15,606 nucleotides of DNA. It comes from an uncultured Aeromicrobium sp. Lineage in GTDB: Bacteria; Actinomycetota; Actinomycetes; Propionibacteriales; Nocardioidaceae. Shown in pieces: positions 7,283 through 14,282 of this stretch (positions within the stretch are counted from its first letter, which is position 1; each line of letters starts with the position of its first letter). Below the pieces are notes generated by a model, which had not been told where the DNA came from, did no database searches, and saw only the letters and a list, made by a program, of their open reading frames with translations. The stretch is taken from contig NZ_CAMJVP010000053.1 in the NCBI RefSeq assembly GCF_946221465.1, forward strand, positions 1 to 15,606. Reading direction: 5' to 3'. Position numbers and translations under genes: made by a program.

Positions 7283-7519
7283 TCAGAGCCGGACGACGGG
7301 GCAGGTGAGTGTGCGGGTGATGCCGCTGACCTTCTGGATCGAGGCGACGACGAGGTCGCCGAGCTCGTCCATCGTGGGACCTTCGGCACGCACGATGACG
7401 TCGTAGGGGCCGGTGACGTCCTCCGCCTGCACGACGCCGTCGATGGCCGTGATCTCGCGGGCGACCTCAGCGGCCTTGCCGACCTCGGTCTGGACGAGGA
7501 TGTACGCCTGGACAGCCAT
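7283..7519 (-). CDS. Stand-alone AsnC/Lrp ligand-binding (RAM) domain protein
   Basis: The protein has 78 residues: an AsnC_trans_reg/RAM fold with no helix-turn-helix. MAVQAYILVQTEVG leads into the first strand, and GPYDVIVRAEGP is the conserved strand-turn. The frame extends eight codons upstream, but the ATG at 7519 has a near-perfect AAAGGAG about five bases before it, so this start is firm. Single-domain members form oligomers and bind amino acids in other organisms. The role here is unknown. It lies between ddl and thiL on the opposite strand and converges on ddl. Confidence 0.9.
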   Translation of the reverse strand: MAVQAYILVQTEVGKAAEVAREITAIDGVVQAEDVTGPYDVIVRAEGPTMDELGDLVVASIQKVSGITRTLTCPVVRL

Positions 7520-7591
7520 CGAAAGCTCCTTTCGCTGCGACATCGCGGGGACACGCTATCGCAGAGGCGATGGTGGACGACACCGGGCTGG

Positions 7592-7597
7592 GAGAAT
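7592..7597 (+). promoter_or_regulatory. GAGAAT element before thiL
   Basis: GAGAAT matches TATAAT at four positions and ends seven bases before the GTG at 7605. The overlapping GGGAGAA could instead be a ribosome binding site for the same GTG. Either reading supports that start. Confidence 0.3.
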
Positions 7598-7604
7598 GGG
7601 CAAG

Positions 7605-8558
7605 GTGAGCTCAACTGATCAGACCATCGCCGCCGTCGGGGAGTTCGGCCTCATCGACCGGGTCACCGAACAGATCGGGTCGAGCGAGTACGTGCTGCTC
7701 GGTCCTGGAGACGATGCAGCGCATGTGGCCACGGCCGACGGGACTTTCGTAGTGAGCACCGACATCCTCGTCGAGGGACGGCACTTCCGCCGCGACTGGT
7801 CCTCGGCGGCCGACATCGGCCACAAGGCCGCCGCGGCCAACCTCTCGGACATCAACGCGATGGGCGGTGTGGCCACCGCGCTGACCATGGCGTTCGCGGC
7901 CCCGGCGGATCTGCCCGCGGCATGGGCACTCGACATGGTCGCGGCCTTCGAAGCCGAATGCGCCACGGTCGGTGCTCATCTGGTCGGGGGTGACGTCTCA
8001 TCGGCAGATCAGGTGGTCATCTCAGTCACCGCCATCGGGGACGCCGAGCGTCCGGTGCCCCGGACAGGAGCGCGAGTCGGCGACGTCGTCGCCTATGCGG
8101 GCACGCTGGGACTGTCGGCCGCCGGCTATGCGGCGTTGAGCCGCGGATTCCGCTCACCCAAGGTCGCGGTTGATGCGCACCGCCGTCCGGCTCCGCCCTA
8201 TGCCGCCGGTCCGGCTGCGGCGGCGGCCGGGGCTACCGCGATGATCGATGTGAGTGACGGCCTCGTCGCCGATCTGGCACACCTCGCCAGGGGCAGCGCA
8301 GTCGGCATCGACGTCCGCTCCGACGCGTTCGTCCTGCCTGAGGCGGTTGAGACCTTAGCGAGCGCACTGGGCGGGCTCGACCCGTTGTCGTTCGTGCTGG
8401 GCGGAGGCGAGGACTTCGCGCTCGTCGCCACGTTCCCGAGCGCCGGCGAGCTGCCCGAGGGCTGGACCTTGGTGGGGGAGGTCCGCGAAGGCGCCGGGGA
8501 GGTCACCGTCGACGGTGAGCCGTTCACCGGCGCTCCCGGTCACCGCCACTTCGCCTGA
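7605..8558 (+). CDS. thiL: Thiamine-monophosphate kinase
   Basis: It phosphorylates thiamine monophosphate to thiamine diphosphate, the active cofactor. The protein has 317 residues and an AIR-synthase-like fold. TIAAVGEFGLI opens the protein, GPGDDAA holds the metal aspartates (Asp36-Asp37), and STDILVEGRHF includes Asp53. AAANLSDINAMGG, GGDVSS, IDVSDGLVADL and GGGEDFAL follow in family order. The frame runs further upstream. The GTG at 7605 is preferred, being placed behind GGGAGAA; the ATG at 7596 would add only three residues. It ends just before a long hairpin shared with the convergent DUF2505 gene. Confidence 0.95.
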   Translation: MSSTDQTIAAVGEFGLIDRVTEQIGSSEYVLLGPGDDAAHVATADGTFVVSTDILVEGRHFRRDWSSAADIGHKAAAANLSDINAMGGVATALTMAFAAPADLPAAWALDMVAAFEAECATVGAHLVGGDVSSADQVVISVTAIGDAERPVPRTGARVGDVVAYAGTLGLSAAGYAALSRGFRSPKVAVDAHRRPAPPYAAGPAAAAAGATAMIDVSDGLVADLAHLARGSAVGIDVRSDAFVLPEAVETLASALGGLDPLSFVLGGGEDFALVATFPSAGELPEGWTLVGEVREGAGEVTVDGEPFTGAPGHRHFA

Positions 8559-8565
8559 CCCCACG

Positions 8566-8627
8566 ACAGCGGCGGGGGCTCCGCGTCCGTTCGCAACAGG
8601 AAACGGACGCGGAGTCACCGCCGCTGT
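8566..8627. terminator. Two-tier hairpin terminator between thiL and the pspA operon
   Basis: The lower stem is ACAGCGGCGG (8566-8575) with CCGCCGCTGT (8618-8627). The upper stem is 13 bp (8579-8591 with 8602-8614), closed by a 10-base loop. A 3x3 internal loop separates the two stems. It lies between convergent stops and can serve both strands. Confidence 0.85.
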
Positions 8628-8648
8628 GCAGTGATCGGGGTGCTGAGG

Positions 8649-9131
8649 TCAGAGCTTGGTGGTGCCGTAGGCGACGTCGGCATCGAGCGCCGCCTTGATC
8701 GCCTTGGCCACCTCGGGTTCGATCTTGCGGCCGATGATGGGCAGCGAGACCTTGACGTCGCCGTCGACGATGAACTCGGTCGCCTCAAGCCCGCCGGTGA
8801 GCGTGGCGGTACCCGTCATCTGGGCGGGCTGCCCGATGATGTCCACCTTGATGTCGGCGGAGCGGTTGCCGGAGGAGTCCGCCGGTCCCCAGTTCTCGGT
8901 CTGGACGACCTTGACCGTCTCGCCGGTGATCTTCCTGACGAATTCGGGCAGCTTCGCGGGCATGGTGCGCTTGATCGTCACCACGTGCCCGTCGCCGTCG
9001 GACTCGACGCTGACGTCGTACTCGAGCGAGCCCTGCTGTTCGCAGGCTTCGGATCGGAACTGCTTGTCGGTGATCAACGCGTAGACGGCGTCGATTCCCG
9101 CGGGGTAGGAGTAGCTCTGCTGGATCTTCAC
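8649..9131 (-). CDS. DUF2505 family protein
   Basis: This 160-residue protein matches the actinobacterial DUF2505 family. It starts KIQQSYSYPAGIDAVYALIT, carries PAKLPEFVRKITGETVKVVQ in the middle, and ends PIIGRKIEPEVAKAIKAAL. The pattern resembles an SRPBCC/START-like lipid-binding fold. It has no signal peptide and should be cytoplasmic. It starts with GTG, overlapping the PspA stop in a GTGA arrangement, so the two are translationally coupled. The function is unknown. Coupling to PspA suggests a link to membrane stress or lipids, which is inference. Confidence 0.88.
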   Translation of the reverse strand: MKIQQSYSYPAGIDAVYALITDKQFRSEACEQQGSLEYDVSVESDGDGHVVTIKRTMPAKLPEFVRKITGETVKVVQTENWGPADSSGNRSADIKVDIIGQPAQMTGTATLTGGLEATEFIVDGDVKVSLPIIGRKIEPEVAKAIKAALDADVAYGTTKL

Positions 9132-9904
9132 GCGGGGTTCTCCGTCTCCTCGCGTTGCTGGGTCTCAAGCGAGGGCTGGTTCCCGCCGGCGCTGAGTTGC
9201 TTGAGCTCGGCCAGGCGGGCCTCGACCTCGAGCTGAGTGCTGTCGAGCTCGAGCTCCTCGAACTGCGCGTCGAGGCTGGATGCGTTGAGCTCGGCCTGAC
9301 CGGCAACCTGCGCCTCGACTCGGCGGATCTTCTCCTCGAAACGGGAGATCTCACTGGTGGGGTCGAGGATGTCGATGGACTTGACGGCCGACTGCACACG
9401 GGCCTGTGCCTCGGCGGTCTTCTGGCGGGCGACCAGCTGATCGCGCTTGGCTTGGAGCTCGCCGAGCTTGGAGCGCATCTGCACCAGGCCGGTCTTGAGC
9501 TTCTCGACGACCTCGTTCTGCGACTCGATCATCGGCGCGGCCTGCTTGGCCTCGTTCTCGTGCTGGATCTGCTTGCTCAGCGCGACCTTGGCGAGGTTGT
9601 CGAAGCGCGCCGCTTCGGCGGTCTTCCCCTGAGCGCGCAGGGCCTCGGCCTTCTGGGAGGCGGCGAGCGCCTTGTTGCCCCACTCTTTGGCGTCGCGGAT
9701 GTCCTCGGCGTGATCGGCCTCGGCCAGGCGGAGGTTGCCGATGGTCTCGGCGACGGCCTTCTCGGCCTCCGCGATCGAGTTGGTGTAGTCGCGGATCATC
9801 TGGTCGAGCATCTTCTCGGGATCCTCGGCCTTGTCCAACAACGCGTTGATGTTGGCACGGGTCAGCTGGGCGACGCGCCCGAGAATGGACTGCTTCTGCG
9901 CCAT
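9128..9904 (-). CDS. PspA/IM30 (ESCRT-III-like) membrane-stress protein
   Basis: The protein has 258 residues and is almost entirely alpha-helical coiled coil. Residues 1-45 contain RANINALLDKAEDPEKMLDQ, the PspA/IM30 signature, followed by long Ala/Glu/Gln/Arg-rich helices up to about residue 235 and a polar Gln/Glu tail. The family assembles on the cytoplasmic face of stressed membranes. A strong AAGGAG lies eight bases before the ATG. A TAGGTT box (minus strand, 9935-9940) could be the -10. It is the first gene of a two-gene operon with DUF2505. No PspB/PspC or PspF partners are visible. Confidence 0.95.
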   Translation of the reverse strand: MAQKQSILGRVAQLTRANINALLDKAEDPEKMLDQMIRDYTNSIAEAEKAVAETIGNLRLAEADHAEDIRDAKEWGNKALAASQKAEALRAQGKTAEAARFDNLAKVALSKQIQHENEAKQAAPMIESQNEVVEKLKTGLVQMRSKLGELQAKRDQLVARQKTAEAQARVQSAVKSIDILDPTSEISRFEEKIRRVEAQVAGQAELNASSLDAQFEELELDSTQLEVEARLAELKQLSAGGNQPSLETQQREETENPA

Positions 9905-9992
9905 CGGTCACTCCTTCGTGTCGCGGTTAAAACGAACCTACCGGGTCGGCGCGAGGGCTGGCGTGCGTTGGGGCGTCTACGGCCAGGGCACC

Positions 9993-10166
9993 TCATTGCC
10001 GAGAGCTCATTGCCAGGTATCCCCACGCCACCAGAGCGGCGAGAGCGCCGAGCCATCCGATGGCGGTCGTGAGATCGCTGCCGCCGTAGGTGCCCAGCAT
10101 CAACAGGGTGACGGTGATCGCGGCGAACAGCGGGTGCAGACTTCCTGGTGCCTGCGGACGTCGCAT
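9993..10166 (-). CDS. 57-residue membrane protein with two predicted helices
   Basis: Reading the minus strand from the ATG at 10166 gives 57 codons and a TGA. GGGGGAG sits about six bases before the start. The N-terminus is basic (MRRPQAPGSLHP). Residues 12-26 and 33-52 are hydrophobic, separated by a short Gly/Asp turn (GTYGGSD), and the tail is SSRQ. This is the layout of a small inner-membrane hairpin protein. It points the same way as pspA, which starts 88 bases downstream of its stop, so it may share transcription. No family recognised. Confidence 0.6.
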   Translation of the reverse strand: MRRPQAPGSLHPLFAAITVTLLMLGTYGGSDLTTAIGWLGALAALVAWGYLAMSSRQ

Positions 10167-10242
10167 GATCAGCTCCCCCGTTGAGCCCTCGACTGCACCA
10201 TACCGAGGCTGCTGGCATAGCGTAAGTTGAGGCGTTTATCGG

Positions 10243-10794
10243 ATGAAGGCGACACCAGGGGACAGAGAGACTCGCGCGATTCCCGCAGCACTTTCATCTG
10301 CATCCCCGCGCGGAGCTCCCGGCAGGGATCGACGAGACGTCTTGGCGCAGTGGAGCCAACGTACGTGCGGCCTGGCCTGGCCTTCGTGCGGTACTCGCCC
10401 ACTACGGTGCCAAGGTTCCGACCCAGTGGGGCCTTGTGAAGGCCGCGCTCGAGTTGGATGCCTTCACGTCCAGAGGGATCGTCCATGCCAAGCTCGTGGC
10501 TCTCGCCGAGCAGCATAGTTTGGAGGGTGCTGCGGTGGGACTGAGCGGTTTCGAATCTGTCATCAGCATCCTCGACGCCGACGTGCCCGCCATCGTGTCG
10601 GTTGCGCACATGCTGCCCGATGACGGTTCTCGCGGCGGGCATCTAGTCGTCGTGGCACGGTCCGCCGGCGTAGGCAGGGTCCGCCTGGCTGACCCGTCAC
10701 GCTGGGGTGCCCGCCGCGGCACGATCGACGTGTCAGGTTCTCGTCGTTCAGCGGTCGTGCGGCGGTGCTCTGGCCTCCGCGGGACACGGATAAG
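10243..10794 (+). pseudogene. C39-like cysteine peptidase, broken by two frameshifts
   Basis: Joining three reading-frame segments gives one recognisable papain-like C39 peptidase. The first (10243 to about 10378) ends RRDVLAQWSQRTCGLA and keeps the catalytic Cys42. The second (about 10382-10735) gives LRAVLAHYGAKVPTQW, GIVHAKLVALAEQH, then SRGGHLVVV with the catalytic His, and ADPSRWGARR. The third (from about 10738) gives FSSFSGRAAVLWPPR. The first shift is one extra base in a (GGCCT)x3 tract. The second is minus one (or plus two) near 10735-10738, so the frame is restored. Both catalytic residues survive but cannot be made in one chain. The true start is uncertain. The last segment runs in frame into the relaxase-like sequence downstream. 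Confidence 0.65.
10369..10383 (+). repeat. (GGCCT)x3 tandem repeat at a frameshift
   Basis: There are three perfect GGCCT units just after the catalytic Cys codon of the broken C39 peptidase. Removing one G restores TCGLACLRAVLAHYG, so slippage in this tract is the likely cause of the frameshift. Confidence 0.6.
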
Positions 10795-11280
10795 GTGAGG
10801 GCGGTGCTCAAAGTGCTCGGCGCGTGGTCACTGCGTACCGAGAACAGGCCAGGAGAGCTTGCTCGCGCCAGCGATGCGCTCGCCCGCTCCGCACAGACTC
10901 AATGGCGAACGGTTACCGGAACACCGTCAAAGCTGACTGGCTACCGATCGGCGGCGAGGGTGGCGATGGCGCTCGGGGCGGGCATGGAGTCGCGCACGGC
11001 GCAGGTCATCATCCTTCGCCAGCTCGTGCACACACTGCGGACCATGTCGCGGGCTCGAGCACAGGTGACCCGCGGCCGTGTCGAACGGCGGGAAAACGAA
11101 CGCATCGCGGCCGCGCTGAAACGCGTGCAAGCACAGATGCCGGCAGCACCGCCGAGCCTCGGAGTCGGGAAACCGCCCGCGAAGCACCTGCCACTGGACC
11201 CGGCGCTGCCGCGCACGGTGCAACAGGCGAGCGCGGCGGCCGCGAAGGAAACGGCAGCACGCCGCGGCGTCGAGCGTTAA
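10795..11280 (+). CDS. Probable C-terminal remnant of a conjugative relaxase
   Basis: There are 161 codons from the GTG at 10795; the frame is also open upstream into the C39 remnant, so the start is arbitrary. It contains ENRPGELARASDALARSAQ, then YRSAARVAMALGAG, ILRQLVHTLRTMSRARAQ and a basic Arg-rich helical tail. This resembles, from memory, the helical C-terminal region of relaxases in actinobacterial integrative elements. No relaxase catalytic domain (HUH motif or Tyr) is present. A TraG-type coupling protein 3.4 kb away supports a conjugation origin. It could also be an unrelated helical protein. Confidence 0.45.
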   Translation: MRAVLKVLGAWSLRTENRPGELARASDALARSAQTQWRTVTGTPSKLTGYRSAARVAMALGAGMESRTAQVIILRQLVHTLRTMSRARAQVTRGRVERRENERIAAALKRVQAQMPAAPPSLGVGKPPAKHLPLDPALPRTVQQASAAAAKETAARRGVER

Positions 11281-11308
11281 CAATGGAAGGAACACATCGG
11301 GGGACACC

Positions 11309-12098
11309 ATGAGCGATTTTGAGACTGACCCGGCCCAGCAAAGCGTCACCAAGATCGGCCGCTCAGCGGCGCTCGCAGCGTCGCTACTGGCCGAACGCAT
11401 CACCCGAATCCGAAGTGACCTCGCCGTGGCCGAGCGGACACGGCAGCAGGAGCGAGCAACACAGCTGCGCCGCACATATGAGGCCCAGCGGGACGCGGCG
11501 CGGGCAGAGCTGCGAACGGCGGACACGCAATGGCTCCGCACAGCGACCACCAGCGAGCTCGCACACGCCTGGCGGGCCGCCGAGGTGTGGAGCCGGGTAG
11601 AACCCGATGTGTTCACGCCCGATCGAGACCGAATCGGACAGGCCATCACCCGACGCGTCGGTGTCGACGTGGCGCGGCTGCCCGTCGACGAGGCAACCAA
11701 ACGGCTCGACGGAACTGGCGGCCCACGAGTACGCGGCGGCTGCCGCACACCGAGCCGCAGAGCGGCTAGACGAGGGCCGCGCCACGGCACTGGCGGCCGC
11801 CGGCCTCATCGAGGACGCCGACCTGGCCCGCGACACCGCACGCGGACAGGCGGGAGAGGTCGCCGCGGCGGAGCGACGTGGAGACGCGATCGAAGCCACT
11901 GGCCGCGACGAGCAATGGCGAGAACGATTGGCCCAGCGGGTCGAGCGGTCGGGGTTGACCCGTGACGAGGCGATCGGGGTGGCGCGCGCCTCGCGTGGAA
12001 ACCAGTGGAGCGTCCAGGCCGGGACGAAGTCGGCCGTCCGCCGGGGCCGTGCGGCTATTGGAGAACGGCGGCAGAGGGAGCGCGCAGTTGAGCGATGA
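11309..12098 (+). pseudogene. Coiled-coil protein of the mobile region, one frameshift
   Basis: It starts at the ATG at 11309 after GGGGGA. The first 133 residues (MSDFETDPAQQSVTKIG onward) form Arg/Ala/Glu-rich helices and end KRLD. A one-base excess at 11711 then shifts the frame. Dropping it continues as ELAAHEYAAAAAHRAAERLD and runs to RRQRERAVER, stop at 12098, for about 262 residues in total. The composition on both sides of the shift is the same, so this was one gene. No domain was recognised. It follows the relaxase-like remnant by 28 bases on the same strand, as accessory genes of mobilization operons often do. It may be a sequencing error rather than a true lesion. Confidence 0.55.
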
Positions 12099-12115
12099 CC
12101 GTAGGTAACTAGCGG

Positions 12116-12421
12116 TCACGGCTCTAGGAGCGCATCGCGGATCTCCTCAGGTGCGACCTCATAGCTAATCAGGACTCTCGAAACCCTCTTGCCGCGTTCC
12201 GTCAGCGTGTAAAACTTGGCGGTCTTCCCGGCGGGAAACGACCAGTTGGGCCTGCGTTCGGACGGAGTTTTATGAGGGGCTTTGCCGGTACCGCTGATGG
12301 CCGGCTCCGCTTCGTCTGCCAGCTGCCTTATCGAAGTTCCGGGGTTCGCGAGAAGTCCACAGCTGAGCGGACCGAAATCCCGCGTTGCGAAACTGCACGG
12401 CAGGCGTCGCTCTGGGCTCCC
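12116..12421 (-). pseudogene. 5'-truncated fragment of a winged-helix-like protein
   Basis: An open frame of 101 codons on the minus strand has no ATG, GTG or TTG start. It contains LLANPGTSIRQLADEAE, which resembles a helix-turn-helix, and then AKFYTLTERGKRVSRVLI, the wing and tail pattern of MarR/PadR/winged-helix regulators. It ends EEIRDALLEP. The first third overlaps the end of the lipoprotein gene in another frame. The protein-like character from about 12360 to 12116 is convincing; the family is not certain. It probably survives as the 3' end of a gene whose start was lost when the lipoprotein/protease segment arrived. Confidence 0.4.
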
Positions 12422-12771
12422 TCAAGCGCCACGCCTTGAGCAGTGAATCCGCGACCAGAGGTGACTACCTCGTGGCCGGATGCATCAACGACGCGAACGC
12501 CACCACGATCGGTTTCGTAGGCCTTCCATCCCGGGGGCCATGTGACAGCAACGAACTCCTCCGAGAACGTGTCAAAGATCCCTACGCAGTTTTGCTCGCG
12601 CGTGAGAAATCCCGTGACTTCAGTGGTGGCATGTCGTGGCTCTCGCTCGACTTCGGTTAGCTGGGTCGCTGAAGTGGCAAGGGGAATTTCCCGTTCCGCC
12701 ACTTGGCTGGCGCAGGATGAACTTAATAAAACTGCAATCGACGCTGTAGTCACATAGCCAAGTCGTCGCAT
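12328..12771 (-). CDS. Putative secreted lipoprotein, function unknown
   Basis: The protein has 147 residues. The N-terminus MRRLGYVTTASIAVLLSSSC is a lipoprotein-type signal with Cys20, although Ser rather than Leu occupies the -3 lipobox position. The mature part contains FLTREQNCVGIFDTFSEEFV, TWPPGWKAYETD and GFTAQG, suggesting a small beta-rich domain. GGAAG lies about eight bases before the ATG. It is divergent from the protease gene with 36 bp between start codons. The codon composition looks less GC-rich than the backbone. It may work with the protease, for example as an inhibitor or partner, but only position supports that. Confidence 0.65.
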   Translation of the reverse strand: MRRLGYVTTASIAVLLSSSCASQVAEREIPLATSATQLTEVEREPRHATTEVTGFLTREQNCVGIFDTFSEEFVAVTWPPGWKAYETDRGGVRVVDASGHEVVTSGRGFTAQGVALEGAQSDACRAVSQRGISVRSAVDFSRTPELR

Positions 12772-12807
12772 AAGGTGCTTCCAATGTAGTCGACAGATTG
12801 GTCCGCT

Positions 12808-14214
12808 ATGAAGCGAATCCTAGCCTCACTGGCTACCGTAACCCTCTCAGTTTCCATGATCGCGATGGCTCCGCTGAGCGGCGCCGCTGCGAACGATGAT
12901 CCATCGCAGATGAATGCCCAGGGCGACCCGCTTTCCACGCTCCCCTCAGTAGCCGTCGAGTTCGATGACGGCACCCTTGCGAGGATGAAGTCCGCTCAAC
13001 AGCATGCGCCACGCCCGGACTACGGGATGCCCGAAGGCGCCGTTCAAGCCAACGCCCTCAGTCAGTTGTCGGCGTGGTCAGATTCCGTGTCCGAACGGGT
13101 CTGGGACTCAACGCAAGAGTCTTTCACCATCTATGCCACTGCTGACCTTGAAAGGATCGAGCAGGACGTTCAAGCGTTGGGTACTGATGTGGACATCGAA
13201 GTCAAACGCCCAGTTCGCACAAAGGCCGAGATCGAGGAGCTTTGGCGACAGATCGTCTCTGAGGACGGAAAGCTGCAAGACGGAACGCGGGTATCCGGAT
13301 GGGGCGCTGCGCCCGACGGAAGCGAGATCACTATTGCGGTCCCCGGGGCCCGTCCCTCTACAGAGTTGATCCCGGAGACGATCGACGGGATTCCCGTCAC
13401 CGTGGAGGAGAACACGGCCTTCGAGTCGGCAGCGGGGACGGCTGACCAGCTCGGTGACGTCCAGCTGCAGAGCATCTATCCCCGCATCGCCAACGCAGGA
13501 GCCGTTTACGCTGGAATGTACTGGACTGCCCGCAATCTCAGCAGCGTTTGCACGACGGGATTCCCGATCCGGCACGTCAGTACTGGCGGCGCAGGAAACC
13601 TCAGTGCCCACCACTGCGAGCCGACTCCTGGCCGTCCGTGGGACTACGGCCAATCCGCTTACTCGGGTCCCGGCCAGCTTGTCGGGACCTCTACGCAGCG
13701 GAAGCACGAGGCAGATCTGCTCAACTACATCAACGGCGTAACCAACAACCTCAGCGCGGGCGTAGCGCTTGGCGGGATCGGGGGGTCGTCTTCCTCTTAC
13801 AACATCTATCCCATCAACGGATATCTCGATCCAGCCGTAGGCCAATCAATCTGCGGTAGCGGGTCCTACTCCGGGTCGAACTGCGGCGCGGTGATCGTAG
13901 ATAAGTCGTATAACTATGCGTTTAGCACCGGCAGATACACTTCTGGACACCGGGCTATCCACCCCGAGGGCCGTGCCATGTGGGGCAACGGAGACAGCGG
14001 AGGACCGGTGGGTGTCCATGCCGGACGTCCAGAAGACAACCGGTTCGGGCTTTACGGGACGGGAATCATCAGCGGCATGAACGCTAACCGTGAGGTGCCA
14101 TGCAACGGAATTCCCACTGGGAATGGCCGGGAGTGCTCGACCGATGTGATCATTGCTCCGATCGCCGAGCACTTTGCTATTGACCACACCTGGCTACTGG
14201 TTAGGGCCGCCTAG
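12808..14214 (+). CDS. Secreted chymotrypsin-fold (S1-type) serine protease
   Basis: The protein has 468 residues. A Sec signal peptide covers residues 1-28 (cleavage near GAAA/ND). A charged region at about 30-220 probably acts as a propeptide, and the protease domain occupies about 220-468. The catalytic triad is visible: His269 in SAHHC, Asp303 in HEADLLNY and Ser397 in GNGDSGGPV. Cys270 follows the His, as usual. The closest family type is the streptogrisin/alpha-lytic S1 group with a long pro-region. The start codon has no good ribosome binding site; a weak CAGATT -10-like box lies eight bases upstream. It is divergent from the lipoprotein gene and ends 14 bases before a strong hairpin. 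It lies inside a conjugation-gene region, so it is probably cargo. Confidence 0.92.
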   Translation: MKRILASLATVTLSVSMIAMAPLSGAAANDDPSQMNAQGDPLSTLPSVAVEFDDGTLARMKSAQQHAPRPDYGMPEGAVQANALSQLSAWSDSVSERVWDSTQESFTIYATADLERIEQDVQALGTDVDIEVKRPVRTKAEIEELWRQIVSEDGKLQDGTRVSGWGAAPDGSEITIAVPGARPSTELIPETIDGIPVTVEENTAFESAAGTADQLGDVQLQSIYPRIANAGAVYAGMYWTARNLSSVCTTGFPIRHVSTGGAGNLSAHHCEPTPGRPWDYGQSAYSGPGQLVGTSTQRKHEADLLNYINGVTNNLSAGVALGGIGGSSSSYNIYPINGYLDPAVGQSICGSGSYSGSNCGAVIVDKSYNYAFSTGRYTSGHRAIHPEGRAMWGNGDSGGPVGVHAGRPEDNRFGLYGTGIISGMNANREVPCNGIPTGNGRECSTDVIIAPIAEHFAIDHTWLLVRAA

Positions 14215-14227
14215 CAAGACGTTCGTT

Positions 14228-14264
14228 CTGGTAGGGGAGCACTGCCACAATGCTCCCCTACCAG
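14228..14264. terminator. Perfect 14-bp hairpin between protease and DUF4913 genes
   Basis: CTGGTAGGGGAGCA (14228-14241) pairs perfectly with TGCTCCCCTACCAG (14251-14264) around a 9-base loop. It lies between convergent stops and is followed by little T on either strand. It is a likely bidirectional terminator. Confidence 0.8.
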
Positions 14265-14282
14265 GACAGCGCAGCGAAAGGA

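Noticed and set aside
9155..10072. 305-codon plus-strand open frame opposite pspA
   Set aside because: It is a Leu/Gly/Asp-rich low-complexity translation, typical of the antisense of a coiled-coil gene; PspA is clear on the minus strand.
9905..10250. Attachment site or tRNA fragment at the element's left edge
   Set aside because: I looked for a tRNA-like cloverleaf or a repeat matching the right side and saw none; the element's other end is outside the window.
10369..11716. Insertion sequence or transposase causing the gene breaks
   Set aside because: The breaks are one- or two-base shifts with no transposase frame or terminal inverted repeats nearby.
10169..11790. Minus-strand open frames opposite the C39/relaxase remnants and coiled-coil gene
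   Set aside because: Their translations are Arg/Ser/Ala-rich with no motif, while the plus strand gives recognisable protein segments.
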